Source: Allosphingosinicella sp. (GTDB lineage Bacteria > Pseudomonadota > Alphaproteobacteria > Sphingomonadales > Sphingomonadaceae). Taken from it: a stretch of DNA of 64,000 bases. The notes beneath the pieces are model-generated. The model saw only the letters and a program-made list of their open reading frames with translations. It was not told the origin of the DNA and did no database searches. The stretch lies in NCBI GenBank assembly GCA_030447665.1, contig JAUJOJ010000011.1:58707-122706 (forward strand), given 5' to 3'. Position 1 is the stretch's first letter; every line of letters begins with the position of its first letter. Shown in pieces: positions 8,642 through 19,266 of this stretch. Position numbers and translations under genes: made by a program.

Positions 8642-10862
8642 GTAGCGACAAACCAATCATCGAGCAGAATACAGGCGAGGATAGCGGCGCCGCGCCCGCC
8701 CAGGGCCGCCCCTCGCCGCCCGCGCCTGCGCAGCCGACCCTCGCCGATTGGAATGCCGCGGCCGGCCAGGAGGTGAAAGGCAAGGATCTTATCTGGCACA
8801 CGCCCGAAGGCATCGCGGTAAAGCCGCTCTACACCGCCGGGGACACGGCCGATCTCGACCCGGGCCTTCCGGGCTTTGCGCCCTTCACACGCGGCCCCTA
8901 CGCGTCGATGTACACCGGCCGTCCCTGGACGATCCGGCAATATGCGGGTTTCTCCACCGCCGAGGATTCGAACGCCTTTTACCGCCGCAACCTCGCCGCG
9001 GGTCAGAAGGCCTCTCGGTCGCCTTCGATCTCGCCACCCACCGCGGCTATGACAGCGATCATCCGCGCGTGGTCGGCGACGTCGGCAAGGCGGGCGTGGC
9101 GATCGACACGCTCGAGGACATGAAGATCCTGTTCGACGGCATTCCCTTGGGCGATATGTCCGTCTCGATGACGATGAACGGCGCGGTGCTCCCCGTGCTC
9201 GCTTTCTATATCGTCGCCGCCGAGGAGCAGGGCGTCAGCCAGGCCCAGCTCCAGGGCACGATCCAGAACGACATCCTCAAGGAGTTCGCGGTCCGCAACA
9301 CCTATATCTATCCGCCCGAACCCTCGATGCGGATCGTCGCCGACATCATCGCCTACACCTCGGCCAACATGCCCAAGTTCAATTCGATCTCGATCAGCGG
9401 CTATCACATGCAGGAAGCCGGCGCGACGGCGGTGCAGGAGCTCGCTTTCACGCTCGCGGACGGCATGGAATATGTCCGCGCCGCGCGGGCGAAGGGGCTG
9501 GAGGTGGACGCCTTCGCGCCGCGTCTCTCCTTCTTCTTCGCGATCGGGATGAACTTCTTCATGGAGGTGGCGAAGCTGCGCGCCGCGCGCCTGCTCTGGC
9601 ACCGGATCATGGACGATTTCGGCGCCAAGAACGCGAAGTCCAAGATGCTGCGCACCCATTGCCAGACCTCGGGCGTCAGCCTCACCGAGCAGGACCCGTA
9701 CAACAACGTCGTCCGCACCACCGTCGAGGCGATGGCGGCGGTGCTCGGCGGCACGCAATCGCTCCACACCAACAGCTTCGACGAGGCGATCGCGCTTCCG
9801 ACCGACACCAGCGCCCGCATCGCCCGCAACACGCAGCTCATCCTGGCCGAGGAAACCGGCATCGCCAATGTCGCCGATCCCCTCGGCGGAAGCTATTATG
9901 TCGAGGCGCTGACGCAGGAGCTCGCCGACCAGGCCTGGGCCTTGATCCAGGACGTGGAAGGCATGGGCGGCATGACGATGGCGGTGGCCGAGGGCATGCC
10001 CAAGCGCCGCATCGAGGAAGCCTCGGCGGCGCGGGCGGCGCGGGTCGATCGCGGCGAGGACGTGATCGTGGGCGTCAACCGCTACCGCCTCACCGACGAA
10101 GCGGCGATCGACATCCTCGAAATCGACAATGCACGGGTGCGATCGGGCCAAATCGATCGCATCGCCCGCACACGCGCCTCCCGCGACGAAGCCGCCGCCC
10201 GCGCGGCGCTCGATGCCCTTTGTGAGGGGGCACGCAAGGACGCGAACCTCCTCCAGCTCTCGGTGGAAGCGGCGCGGGCGCGCTGCACATTGGGCGAGAT
10301 CAGCGCCGCGCTGGAAGACGTGTTCGGCCGCTACGACACGGTGCCGAAGCCGGTCAGCGGCATCTATGGCGGCGCCTATGCGGGCGATCCTCGCTGGGCG
10401 CGAGCCGAGGAGGGCGTCGGGGCGGTCGAACGCCGCCTCGGCCGCCGCCCGCGCATCCTCGTCGCCAAGATGGGCCAGGACGGCCACGACCGCGGCGCCA
10501 ACCTCGTCGCCTCCGCGTTCGCCGACCTCGGCTTCGACGTGGTTCCCGGCCCGCTTTTCCAGACGCCCGAGGAAAGCGCGCGCATGGCGATCGAGCGCGA
10601 CGTCGATGTCGTCGGCGCCTCGAGCCTTGCCGCGGGACACAGGACGCTCGTCCCGGGCCTGATCGACCATCTCCGCGACATGGGTCGTGCGGATATCAAG
10701 GTCGTGGTCGGCGGCGTCATCCCGGCCCAGGATTACGAGATGCTGCGCGAAGCGGGGGTCCAGGCGATCTTCGGCCCCGGCACCAATTTGGTCGACGCGG
10801 CCGGCGAGGTGCTGAAGCTCCTCGGCCACAACCTCCCTCCATTGGAAGAAGCGGCGGAATGA
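8638..10862 (+). CDS. scpA: Methylmalonyl-CoA mutase (one frame break)
   Basis: This cobalamin-dependent mutase isomerises (R)-methylmalonyl-CoA to succinyl-CoA. A single break near 9009 (AAGGCC where AAGGGCC is expected) splits it between NLAAGQK and [15 protein letters not shown]; bridged, it is about 741 residues. The N-terminal part is the acyl-CoA-binding TIM barrel; the C-terminal part is the B12-binding domain with the DGHDRG motif that carries the axial histidine, then SSLAAGH and GGVIPAQDY. The start is a TTG overlapping the toxin stop. About 38 residues precede the conserved start of the family, partly Pro/Ala-rich. Confidence 0.94.
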
Positions 10863-11995
10863 CGGATCTGGAAATCTCCCCCTCCCTGCATAGGGAGGGG
10901 TCAGGGGTGGGTCAGCAGCATCGGGGGCTCGATGCCTCTGATGCTGCTGCGGCAGCCGAAGGGCTCGCTTCGCTCGCCACCCACCCCCAGCCCCTCCCTA
11001 GTGGGGAGGGGAGGAATGACTGGACGCGTGAAGAAATCGGCGTGCTATTCGATCTCCCGTTCCTCGACCTCATCTATGAGGCCCAGACCGTCCACCGCCG
11101 CTTCCACGCGGCGAACGAGGTGCAACTTTCCACCCTCCTTTCCATCAAGACCGGCGGCTGCCCGGAGGATTGCGGCTATTGCAGCCAATCCGCCTTTGCC
11201 AAGACCGGCCTCAAGGCGGAAAAGCTGATGGACGTAAGTGCGGTGATCGCATCCGCCGCCGAGGCCAAGGCGGCCGGTTCCGGGCGCTTCTGCATGGGCG
11301 CGGCATGGCGCGAGCCCAAGGACCGGGACATGGACGCCCTCTGCGAGATGGTGTCGGCCGTAAAGGCGATGGGGCTGGAAACCTGCATGACGCTCGGCAT
11401 GCTCACGCAGGACCAGGCAGAGCGGCTGTCGAAGGCCGGCCTCGATTATTACAACCACAATCTCGACACCTCGCCCGAACATTATTCGGAGGTCATCACC
11501 ACCCGCACCTATCAGGAGCGGCTCGACACGCTCGAGCGGGTCCGCGCCTCCGGCATGTCGGTCTGTTGCGGCGGCATCGTCGGAATGGGGGAAAGCCGCG
11601 ACGACCGGGTCGGCTTCCTTCATGCGCTCGCCACCCTGTCGGCGCACCCGGAAAGCGTTCCGATCAACGCGCTTGTGCCGGTGAAAGGCACCGTCCTCGG
11701 CGACATGCTGGCCGGCACTCCGCTCGCTAAGATCGACGACATCGAGTTCGTCCGCACGGTGGCCGTCGCACGCGTCACCATGCCGCGCTCGATGGTGCGC
11801 CTCTCGGCCGGCCGCGAAAGCATGAGCGAGGCGACGCAGGCGCTCTGCTTCCTCGCCGGCGCCAACTCGATCTTCACCGGCGACAAGCTGCTCACCACGG
11901 GGAATGCCGGCGCGGGAGCTGACGCGGCGCTGTTCGAAAAACTGGGGCTCGCGCCGATGACGAGCGAAGAACCTGCACGCGTGGCGGCGGAATAG
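10859..11995 (+). CDS. bioB: Biotin synthase with repeat-derived N-terminal insert
   Basis: BioB is a radical-SAM enzyme that inserts sulfur into dethiobiotin. The CPEDCGYC cluster motif is at residues 101-108, and [12 protein letters not shown], the GGIVGMGE loop and the final [17 protein letters not shown] segment are present. Residues 7-52 are not BioB sequence: they are the in-frame translation of a palindromic DNA element ([12 protein letters not shown] at one side, [11 protein letters not shown] at the other). The start overlaps the mutase stop by four bases. Placement between mutase and pccA suggests co-expression with the biotin-dependent carboxylase. Confidence 0.94.
   Translation: MTDLEISPSLHREGSGVGQQHRGLDASDAAAAAEGLASLATHPQPLPSGEGRNDWTREEIGVLFDLPFLDLIYEAQTVHRRFHAANEVQLSTLLSIKTGGCPEDCGYCSQSAFAKTGLKAEKLMDVSAVIASAAEAKAAGSGRFCMGAAWREPKDRDMDALCEMVSAVKAMGLETCMTLGMLTQDQAERLSKAGLDYYNHNLDTSPEHYSEVITTRTYQERLDTLERVRASGMSVCCGGIVGMGESRDDRVGFLHALATLSAHPESVPINALVPVKGTVLGDMLAGTPLAKIDDIEFVRTVAVARVTMPRSMVRLSAGRESMSEATQALCFLAGANSIFTGDKLLTTGNAGAGADAALFEKLGLAPMTSEEPARVAAE
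10875..11013. repeat. Nested palindromic element inside bioB
   Basis: The left arm (10875-10911) and right arm (10979-11013) are near-perfect inverted copies of CCCTCCCT...GGGGTGGGT type sequence, and each arm is itself a small hairpin. A second inverted pair, AGCAGCATC and GATGCTGCT, lies between them. The element is about 139 bases and leaves the BioB frame open. Its peptide (REGSGVG, PSGEGR) is of a kind often seen translated from such repeats in alphaproteobacterial genomes. Confidence 0.85.
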
Positions 11996-12005
11996 ACGAG
12001 GACGA

Positions 12006-14000
12006 ATGTTCAAGAAGATCCTGATCGCCAATCGCGGCGAGATTGCCTGCCGCGTCATTCGAACTGCGCGGAAGATGGGCATCGCTACCGTCGCGGTCTA
12101 TTCGGACGCCGACGCGCGCGCGCCGCACGTTCGGATGGCGGACGAGGCGGTGCGGCTCGGGCCGCCGCCGGCAAGCGAAAGCTATTTGAACGCGGATCTG
12201 ATCCTGCTCGCCTGCAAGGAAACCGGCGCGGAGGCGGTCCACCCGGGCTACGGTTTCCTCTCCGAGCGCGAGAGCTTCGCGCGGATGCTCGCCGACAACG
12301 ACATCGCCTTTATCGGGCCGCCGCCGAACGCGATCGCCGCGATGGGCGACAAGATCGAATCCAAGAAGCTCGCCAAGGCCGCCGGCGTGAACGTCGTGCC
12401 CGGCTTCCTCGGCGATATCGCCACCACCGAGGATGCGGTGCGGATCGCCTCCGACGTCGGCTATCCGATCATGATGAAAGCATCGGCCGGCGGCGGCGGC
12501 AGGGGATGCGGCTCGCCTGGTCCGAACGGGACGTGCGCGAGGGCTTCGAGGCGACCAAGCGCGAAGGGCTGGCAAGCTTCGGCGACGACCGCGTGTTCAT
12601 CGAGAAATTCATCAGATCGCCTCGCCACATCGAGATCCAGGTGCTGGGCGACCGGCACGGCAACATCGTCTATCTCGGCGAGCGCGAATGTTCGGTGCAG
12701 CGCCGCCACCAGAGGTGGTGGAGGAAGCTCCCTCGCCCTTCGTCACGCCGGCAATGCGAAAGGCGATGGGCGAGCAGGCGGTCGCGCTTTCGCGCGCGGT
12801 CGGCTATTATTCGGCGGGCACGGTTGAGCTCATCGTGTCGGGCGCCGATCCGACCGGCGAGAGCTTCTACTTTCTCGAAATGAACACCCGGCTCCAGGTG
12901 GAGCATCCCGTCACCGAGCAGGTGACCGGGCTCGACCTGGTCGAACAGATGATCCGCGTGGCGGCGGGCGAGAAGCTCGCTTTCGGACAGGACGGCGTGA
13001 AGCTCAGCGGCTGGTCGATCGAGAATCGCGTCTATGCCGAAGATCCCTATCGCGGTTTCCTCCCCTCCACCGGCCGTCTCGTCCGCTATCAGCCGCCGCG
13101 CGAAGGAGGGTGTTCGGGTCGACGACGGCGTGTTCGAGGGCGGCGAGGTGTCGATGTTCTACGATCCGATGATCGCCAAGCTCATCACCTATGGCGACAG
13201 CCGGGAGCAGGCGATCGACCGCCAGATCGAGGCGCTCGACCGCTTCGTCATCGACGGCATCGGGCACAATGTGGATTTCCTCTCCGCGCTGATGCAGCAT
13301 CCGCGCTTCCGGGCGGGCGAGCTCACCACCGGCTTCATCGCCGAGGAATATCCGGAGGGCTTCCAAGGCGCGCCGGCGGACGAACGGCTGGTTGAGGATC
13401 TTGCAACGATCGCCGCGCTCATTGCGATGGAAACGGAGCGGCGCGCCTGCTCGGTCAGCGGCCAATTGGGCTCAGCCATATTCCCGCCGCCGGAGCGCAG
13501 CGTTGGCATCGCCGGGCGCACGCACCATCTTCAGTTCGACGGCTTCGAGGGCGGCTATCTCGCTTATGTGGACGGAGGAGAAGGCCGCGAGCTGATCGGC
13601 CGCTGGCAGCCGGGGCCAGAGCCTGTTCAAGGGAACGATCGACGGCCGCAGCCGCACGGTGCAGATCGCCCGGCGCGGCCGGCAATGGCGCCTGACCGCG
13701 CGCGGCGCCTCGCACATCGCGGACGTGCTCCCCGTCCACGTCGCGCAGCTCAGCCGCTACATGATCGAGAAGGTCCCACCCGATCTTTCCAAATTCCTCC
13801 TCTGCCCGATGCCCGGCCTGCTCACCGCCTTGAATGTCGCGGAGGGCGACAAGGTCGAAGCCCGCCAGCCGCTCGCCGTGGTCGAAGCCATGAAGATGGA
13901 GAATATCCTCCGCGCCGAGAAATCCGGCACGGTCGCCAACGTGCAGGCCAAGCCGGGCGACAGCCTTGCCGTCGACGCCGTGATCCTCGAGTTCGAGTAA
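12006..14000 (+). CDS. pccA: Propionyl-CoA carboxylase alpha chain (four frame breaks)
   Basis: This subunit carries biotin carboxylase and biotin carrier domains. It begins [22 protein letters not shown], with the ATP-grasp glycine loop ASAGGGG, the [16 protein letters not shown] catalytic motif, and ends with a biotinyl domain whose lysine is in VEAMKMEN. Breaks occur near 12502 (lost base before MRLAWSERD), 12711 (lost A before VVEEAPSPF), 13107 (two bases lost or one gained before [13 protein letters not shown]) and 13620 (dinucleotide lost before [15 protein letters not shown]). Bridged, it is about 665 residues, the normal size. All domains are otherwise intact, so sequence error is the likely cause. 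Confidence 0.92.
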
Positions 14001-14039
14001 GCCTCCTCCCTTGGGGGTGGAGGGCGCTATGTCTGCCCG

Positions 14040-15356
14040 ATGATCCGCGCCCTCTCTTCGCAGTCCAGCTACACGGCAGGGATCGCCTTCATCTTCGTCA
14101 CGGCCTTCCTGGACGTGATGGCGATGGGGATCGTGATGCCGGTTCTGCCCGCATTGATCGCGGAATTCACCGGGTCGGAGGGCGAAACCGGCATCTATAA
14201 CGGCCTGTTCGTCGCGATTTGGGCGGGAATGCAGTTCGCCTTCTCGCCGCTCATCGGGTCGCTTTCGGACCGCTACGGGCGGCGACCGGTCGTCCTCATC
14301 TCCGCTGCGGGCCTGGCGCTCGATTTCGTGCTGATGGCCGTGGCGCCCAATCTTTGGTGGCTGGCGGTGGGGCGGATGCTCGGCGGCATCACGTCCTCGA
14401 GCTTCACGACCGCCTTTGCTTATATGGCCGACGTCACGGCGCCCGAGCAGCGCTCCCGGGCCTATGGGCTGATCGGCGCCGCTTTCAGCGGCGGCTTCGT
14501 TGCAGGGCCGGTGATGGGCGGCATCCTCGCCGAGTTCGGCCCGCGCGCGCCTTTCTGGGCCGCGGCGGGCTTCAGCGGCCTCGCCTTCCTCTACGGTCTC
14601 GCAATCCTGCCGGAATCGCTGCGGCCGGAACATCGCATGTGCTTCTCCTGGTCGCGCGCGAATCCGCTCGGCGCCCTCAAGCTCCTGCGCTCGCACCCCG
14701 AGCTGACCGGCCTCTCCGTCGTCAACTTCCTTCTCTATGTCGCCCACCACGTCTTCTCGACCGTGTTCGTCCTCTACGCCGGCCATCGCTACGGCTGGGA
14801 CGCGTGGCTGATCGGCCTCGCGCTGGCGCTCTGGGGCGTGCTCGACATCATCGTCCAGGCGCTGCTTGTCGGGCCGGTAGTGAAGCGGATCGGCGACCGC
14901 GGCACCATGGTGTTCGGCCTCGCGGCCGGCGCGGCCGGCCTCGCGATCCTCGGTCTCGCGCCAAGCGGGTCGCTGTTCGTCCTGGGGATCTTCGTCAGCG
15001 CCCTGTGGGGGCTCGCCATGCCGACCTTGCTGTCGCTGATGACCCGGCGCGTCTCGGAATCGGAGCAGGGCCAGCTCCAGGGCGCCAATATGAGCGTCGC
15101 CAGCATCGCAGGAGTGGCATCGCCGCTCTTCTTCGGCTTCGTCTACGCGGCTTCGGTCGGCGAACGGCCGGTGCTGCCGCATCCCGGCGCCGCCTTCCTG
15201 ATCGCAGCCGCCATCCTGCTCGCGAGCGCCCTGCTCGGGCTTCGGCTGTCGAAGCGGCACGGCACCACGGGAGCAGGGCGCAGCGTATCGACATTCAGCT
15301 GTGCTCGCCTGCGCCCTGCTCAGCGGGAGGGTTGGGTGAGGGTGTCGGCTGTCTGA
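14040..15356 (+). CDS. TetA-like MFS exporter (TCR/Tet family)
   Basis: A 12-helix major facilitator of 438 residues. The motif GSLSDRYGRRPV between helices 2 and 3 is the MFS loop signature, and DVMAMGIVMPVLP in helix 1 is typical of TetA-type drug-proton antiporters (family DHA1). The substrate could be tetracycline-like or another small molecule; family membership alone does not prove drug resistance. The last 30 residues or so (from GRSVSTF) are encoded by a palindromic element that covers the 3' end of the gene, so the native C-terminus has probably been replaced. Confidence 0.88.
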   Translation: MIRALSSQSSYTAGIAFIFVTAFLDVMAMGIVMPVLPALIAEFTGSEGETGIYNGLFVAIWAGMQFAFSPLIGSLSDRYGRRPVVLISAAGLALDFVLMAVAPNLWWLAVGRMLGGITSSSFTTAFAYMADVTAPEQRSRAYGLIGAAFSGGFVAGPVMGGILAEFGPRAPFWAAAGFSGLAFLYGLAILPESLRPEHRMCFSWSRANPLGALKLLRSHPELTGLSVVNFLLYVAHHVFSTVFVLYAGHRYGWDAWLIGLALALWGVLDIIVQALLVGPVVKRIGDRGTMVFGLAAGAAGLAILGLAPSGSLFVLGIFVSALWGLAMPTLLSLMTRRVSESEQGQLQGANMSVASIAGVASPLFFGFVYAASVGERPVLPHPGAAFLIAAAILLASALLGLRLSKRHGTTGAGRSVSTFSCARLRPAQREGWVRVSAV

Positions 15357-15437
15357 GATTATTCTCCGATCATCGAGCCCCCTCACCCCAACCCTCTCCC
15401 CGCCGGGGAGAGGGAGCGGAGACCTGAATGTCGATAC
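15271..15437. repeat. MITE-like palindromic element at the tetA-like 3' end
   Basis: The 14-base sequence GTATCGACATTCAG (15285-15298) and its exact complement (15424-15437) bound an element in which the arms GAGGGTTGGGTGAGGG and CCCTCACCCCAACCCTC also pair. A further perfect 13-base hairpin, GAGCAGGGCGCAG with CTGCGCCCTGCTC, lies at 15271-15283 and 15309-15321. The element encodes the terminal residues and stop of the exporter. No transposase is present, so any mobility would depend on an enzyme elsewhere. Confidence 0.8.
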
Positions 15438-15485
15438 AGCCTAGGCCTGCGGAACGGAAGCACTCAGCGCTTACACATCCACCGG

Positions 15486-16777
15486 TCAGGCCTCGGCGCG
15501 ATACCAGTCCCGCCCCAGCCGCCGGGCAGCGAGAAAGTAGAGCGCCGAGCTCAAGAGGTAGAAGCCGAGCGTGTAAAGGATCGAGTAGCGGAGCGAATCC
15601 TGCCCGTAAGCGGCGGTCATCTGGTCCGACATGCGCCCGACGAACCAGGTGCCGAAGCCAATGCCGATCAGGTTGTTGATGAACAGGAAGCCCGCAGAGG
15701 CAGTCGCCCTCATGTTCGGCGGCACGATATGCTGCACGGCTGCAATGATCGGCCCCAACCAGGCAAGGCCGAGCATCTGCGGGATTAGGAACAGGAACCA
15801 GGCCAACTCGCGCGAGGGTGCAAAGAGGCCGGCCGCATAAGCGGGCGCCGCGAGCAGGAAGCAGATCGCAGGGATCAGGGCATAGGCGCCGGGATTGGCC
15901 TTGCCGACCCGGTCACCCAGCCAGCCGCCGAGCCAGGTGCCGGCGACGCCGCCAATCAGCACGATCGAGCCGTAAAATAAGCTCACCTCGCCGAGCTCCA
16001 GACCGAAGCTGCGCGCGAAAAAGGAGGGGAGCCAAAAGATAAGCCCATAGCCGAGGATCGAACCGGAAGCTGCGCCGAACGAGAGGAGCCAGAAGCTCGG
16101 CTTCGCGGCCAGTGTGCGAGCGACGGTTAAAAGGGAGGCGCCACATCTCCAGCGCCTGCCCCGCTGTCGAAGCCGCCCCGGACGGGATCTCGAAGCCCGA
16201 ACTTCACCAGAGCGGCGACCGGAAGCCCTGCCAGGCCGACGATGATGAAGGCCGAGCGCCAGTCCACATGCGTCGCGATCCAGCCGCCGAAGAAGATGCC
16301 CAGCGCAGAGCCCACCGGGATCCCAAAGGAGAAGATCGCGAGCGCCCGCGCCCGCCGCTCGGGCGGAAAATAGTCCGAAATCAGCGAGTAGGATGGCGCA
16401 ACGCCGCCCGCCTCGCCAATTCCAACTCCCATCCGGGAAAGGAACAGCTGCCAGAAATTTTGCGCAAGCCCGCAAAGAGCGGTGAAGGCGCTCCAAACGG
16501 CCACCGACACGCCGATGATCGTCACGCGGCTCTTGCGGTCGGCGAGCCAGGCGATCGGAATGCCGAGCCCCGTATAGAAGAGCGCAAAGGCAAGGCCGCC
16601 CATCAGCCCGAGTTGGCTGTCGCTTAGCTGGAGATCGCTTTTGATCGGCACCGCGAGGATGCCGATGATCTGCCGGTCGATGAAGTTGAAGATATAGGCG
16701 AGGAGCAGCACGGCGAGCACCTTGCCGCCGCCCGTGGACCCTGCGGCCGCCGCACCCCCAGTCATGCTCCTCGCCAT
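15486..16777 (-). CDS. Spinster-type MFS transporter (one frame break)
   Basis: The protein has the spinster-like signature FNFIDRQIIGILAVPIK in helix 1, LADRKSRVTIIG in the first loop and GVGIGEAGGVAPSYSLISDYFPPERRARA in helices 4-5. A missing T near 16130 splits it after GDVAPPF; bridged it is about 430 residues with twelve predicted helices. In sphingomonads such transporters commonly sit beside TonB receptors and catabolic enzymes, as here. Substrate unknown; a hydrophobic acid or ester is a reasonable guess from context. Confidence 0.88.
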
Positions 16778-16792
16778 AAATCTCCTTAATAT

Positions 16793-16830
16793 GGTTTCAG
16801 GCTGAGCCAGCCCGAACGTGGATCTCGGTC
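16793..16830. repeat. Small palindrome, GTTTCAGGCTG family
   Basis: The sequence GTTTCAGGCTGAGCCAGCC and the following GAACGTGGATCTCGGTC match, with changes, elements at 29346-29389 and 59670-59717. It lies between the MFS gene start and the TonB receptor stop. The pairing GGCTG/CAGCC could act as a weak hairpin. It is the most degenerate of the three copies. Confidence 0.6.
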
Positions 16831-16834
16831 TCGG

Positions 16835-19249
16835 CTAGAAGTTAAGCCCGAGACTCACGAACACCTGACGCGGATTGCCGTAAAAGGCGGTCAGGGTTCC
16901 TTCGCGGCCGAGGGTCGGAACGACGTTCCCGGCTGCGTTCCTGATCAGCGCGCCCGTCACCGGATCGGCGGCAAGGAAGGTATAGCCGGACGTCTTATAT
17001 TCCTTGTCGGTCAGGTTCTTGCCGTGAAGGCCGACGCTCCACCGGTCGTCTTCCGAACGATAGACGATGCTGGCGTCCAGCAGAGCATAGCCGGGCTGGT
17101 CGAGGAACGGGTTCGGGATCTCAAACTGCGTGGTCCTGCTGCGATACGACAGGGTCGTGTTGAAGTTGAGCCTGCCCGGTCCGACCGGGGTTTCGTAGCC
17201 GACCGTTCCGCTCGCAGTCCATTCCGGCGTATTCTGGACCTTGCGGAACTCCGCCACATCGACCGGCATGCCTTGGCCCGGCCGCCCGGGCACGGGCACG
17301 TTAGCGATGAATTCCCGATATTCGGCGTCGATATAGCCGAGCGACCCCGCCAGCGTCAGGACGTCGCCGGCCATGGCGAAGTCGGTCAACAGCCTGCTGC
17401 TCGCTTCCACTTCAACCCCCTGGAAGCGCGCCTTGCCTGCATTGGTGGTGACGCCGCAGAAGGTCGCCACGCCGCCGACCACGCAGCCCGACGATCCTGG
17501 AATCTGGACGTCCTTATAATCGGCGCGGAAGGCAGCGACGGCGAGGTTCAAGCGGCGATCGAACAGCGAGCCCTTGTAGCCGATCTCGTAGCTGTCGACC
17601 GTCTCGGGCTCGAAGCCGATGAACGCGGCGACTTCGTTGTTCTCGCGGATGCCGTTGCGATTGAGGTCGGGGGCGTTGACGCCGACGCCCCGCGGGTCGA
17701 AGCCGCCGCCTTTGAAGCCCTTCGAATAGCTGGCGTAGATATTCTGGTTCGGGGCCGGCTTGAAGCTCACCGAAGCGCGGGGCGTGAATTCCTTGAAGGT
17801 GCGCTTGCCGTTGAAGTTGGTGCTCGGCGCCCCGAGCCGCGTTCCTGCCCCGCCGAACAGCGTCGCTCCTCCGCCAAGATGATTCTGGCGCAAGATGCTC
17901 GCCTGACGCTGGTCCGAGGTATAGCGGCCGCCCACCGAGACGCTGAACTGCTCGGTGATGTCGTACGTGAAATCGCCAAAGACGGCGAAGGTTTCCGTCT
18001 CCACATTGGCGTCGGTGAAGGCGGCAAAGCCGGGGATGAGGGTGAACAGCCGAACGTCGAAGGCGGTGCGCGCGCGGGCATCGAGGAAATAGCCGCCGAT
18101 GAGCCCGTTGAGCTGGTCGCTTTCATACAGGATCTGCAGTTCCTGGCTCAGCTGCCTGTTGTCGTAGATGGCGGGCACGTCGAGGTCGACCGCCGGCAGC
18201 GCGTCGAAATCGATCGGGCTTGCGCTATAGTCCTTGCGCCAGGCCGTGATGCTGCGGAGCGTGAAAAGATCGGACAGCTCGACATCGCCGAACAGCTGGA
18301 TGCCGTACGATTCCACGTCCTGCTCAGGGTCCCTCAAGCCTCCGCGCGTGTCGAACACGTCGTCCAGCACCGGCGCACCCGAAGCAAAGCTGCGGATCAA
18401 CCGGTGCCCGCCGCGGGCATTGCTCTGGTCCTTGGTATAATCGGCGGAGAGCCGGAAGAAGATGTTGCTCTCGTTGTTGACCTCGGCCGAGAGGCGCCCG
18501 GCCCAGATGTCGCGGTTGTAATTCTCCTCGCCCGTGGTGAGATTGTCGCCGAAGCCGCCGCGGGAGAGCCGCGCGACCGAGCCGCCGAAGCGGAGGATGC
18601 CTGCGCCCACCGGAGTGCTCGCCGTCACGATCCCGTCCGCTTGCTCATAAGTTCCGAAATTGGCGCGCAGGCGCAGCATCGGCCGATCTTCGATCCTGCG
18701 CGTCACATATTTGACGGCGCCGCCGATGGTGTTGCGGCCGTAGAGCGTACCCTGGGGTCCGCGCAGGATCTCGATCCGCTCGACGTCGTAGATGTCGAGC
18801 ACGGCCGCCTGCGGTCGGTTCAGGAAGACATCGTCGAGATAGATGCCGACGCCCTGCTCAAAACCGGCAACCGGATCCTGCTGTCCCACCCCGCGGATGA
18901 AAGCGGAAAGTGTCGAATTGGTGCCGCGCGTTGCCTCCAGCGTCACGTTCGGCGTGGTGTCGGCAATGTCCGTGATGTCGAGCGCGCCCTGCGTCTCGAG
19001 CGCTTCGCCCGAATAAGCGGTGACGGCGATCGGCACGTCGACCAGGCTTTCCGCGCGGCGGCGGGCGGTAACAACGATCTCGCCTGGCCCTTCGCTCACC
19101 TCGCCGCCCGTGATGGAGTCCTGGTTCGCGGCCTCGTTCGCCTGTTGCGCCTGCTGCTCGTCGGTCTGGGCCAAAGCGGGAGCGGCTGCGGCCAGCGCGA
19201 TCAGCGCGGTGCCGACCCTGAGGGCGGTGGAAAATTGTTTGCGGGCCAT
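16835..19249 (-). CDS. TonB-dependent outer-membrane receptor
   Basis: An 804-residue outer-membrane receptor that would take up a bulky or scarce substrate using energy from TonB. It has a signal peptide ending at ALAQ, a TonB-box-like stretch GEIVVTARRR, a plug domain (ILRGPQGTLYGRNTIGGAVKYVTRR) and a long beta-barrel ending in aromatic VSLGLNF. The start at 19249 is preferred to one seven codons upstream because GAGGAGA lies eight bases before it. It follows the hydrolase in the same direction, with overlap of possible upstream starts, so the two are probably co-transcribed. Confidence 0.93.
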   Translation of the reverse strand: MARKQFSTALRVGTALIALAAAAPALAQTDEQQAQQANEAANQDSITGGEVSEGPGEIVVTARRRAESLVDVPIAVTAYSGEALETQGALDITDIADTTPNVTLEATRGTNSTLSAFIRGVGQQDPVAGFEQGVGIYLDDVFLNRPQAAVLDIYDVERIEILRGPQGTLYGRNTIGGAVKYVTRRIEDRPMLRLRANFGTYEQADGIVTASTPVGAGILRFGGSVARLSRGGFGDNLTTGEENYNRDIWAGRLSAEVNNESNIFFRLSADYTKDQSNARGGHRLIRSFASGAPVLDDVFDTRGGLRDPEQDVESYGIQLFGDVELSDLFTLRSITAWRKDYSASPIDFDALPAVDLDVPAIYDNRQLSQELQILYESDQLNGLIGGYFLDARARTAFDVRLFTLIPGFAAFTDANVETETFAVFGDFTYDITEQFSVSVGGRYTSDQRQASILRQNHLGGGATLFGGAGTRLGAPSTNFNGKRTFKEFTPRASVSFKPAPNQNIYASYSKGFKGGGFDPRGVGVNAPDLNRNGIRENNEVAAFIGFEPETVDSYEIGYKGSLFDRRLNLAVAAFRADYKDVQIPGSSGCVVGGVATFCGVTTNAGKARFQGVEVEASSRLLTDFAMAGDVLTLAGSLGYIDAEYREFIANVPVPGRPGQGMPVDVAEFRKVQNTPEWTASGTVGYETPVGPGRLNFNTTLSYRSRTTQFEIPNPFLDQPGYALLDASIVYRSEDDRWSVGLHGKNLTDKEYKTSGYTFLAADPVTGALIRNAAGNVVPTLGREGTLTAFYGNPRQVFVSLGLNF

Positions 19250-19266
19250 GACGTCTTCTCTCCTCA

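Noticed and set aside
9003..10829. A 608-codon open frame antisense to the mutase.
   Set aside because: The composition is the Arg/Asp/His-rich pattern of antisense reading; the mutase on the plus strand is unambiguous.
13455..15386. A 643-codon antisense frame across pccA and the exporter.
   Set aside because: It crosses two clear genes, shows no domain, and is another high-GC shadow.
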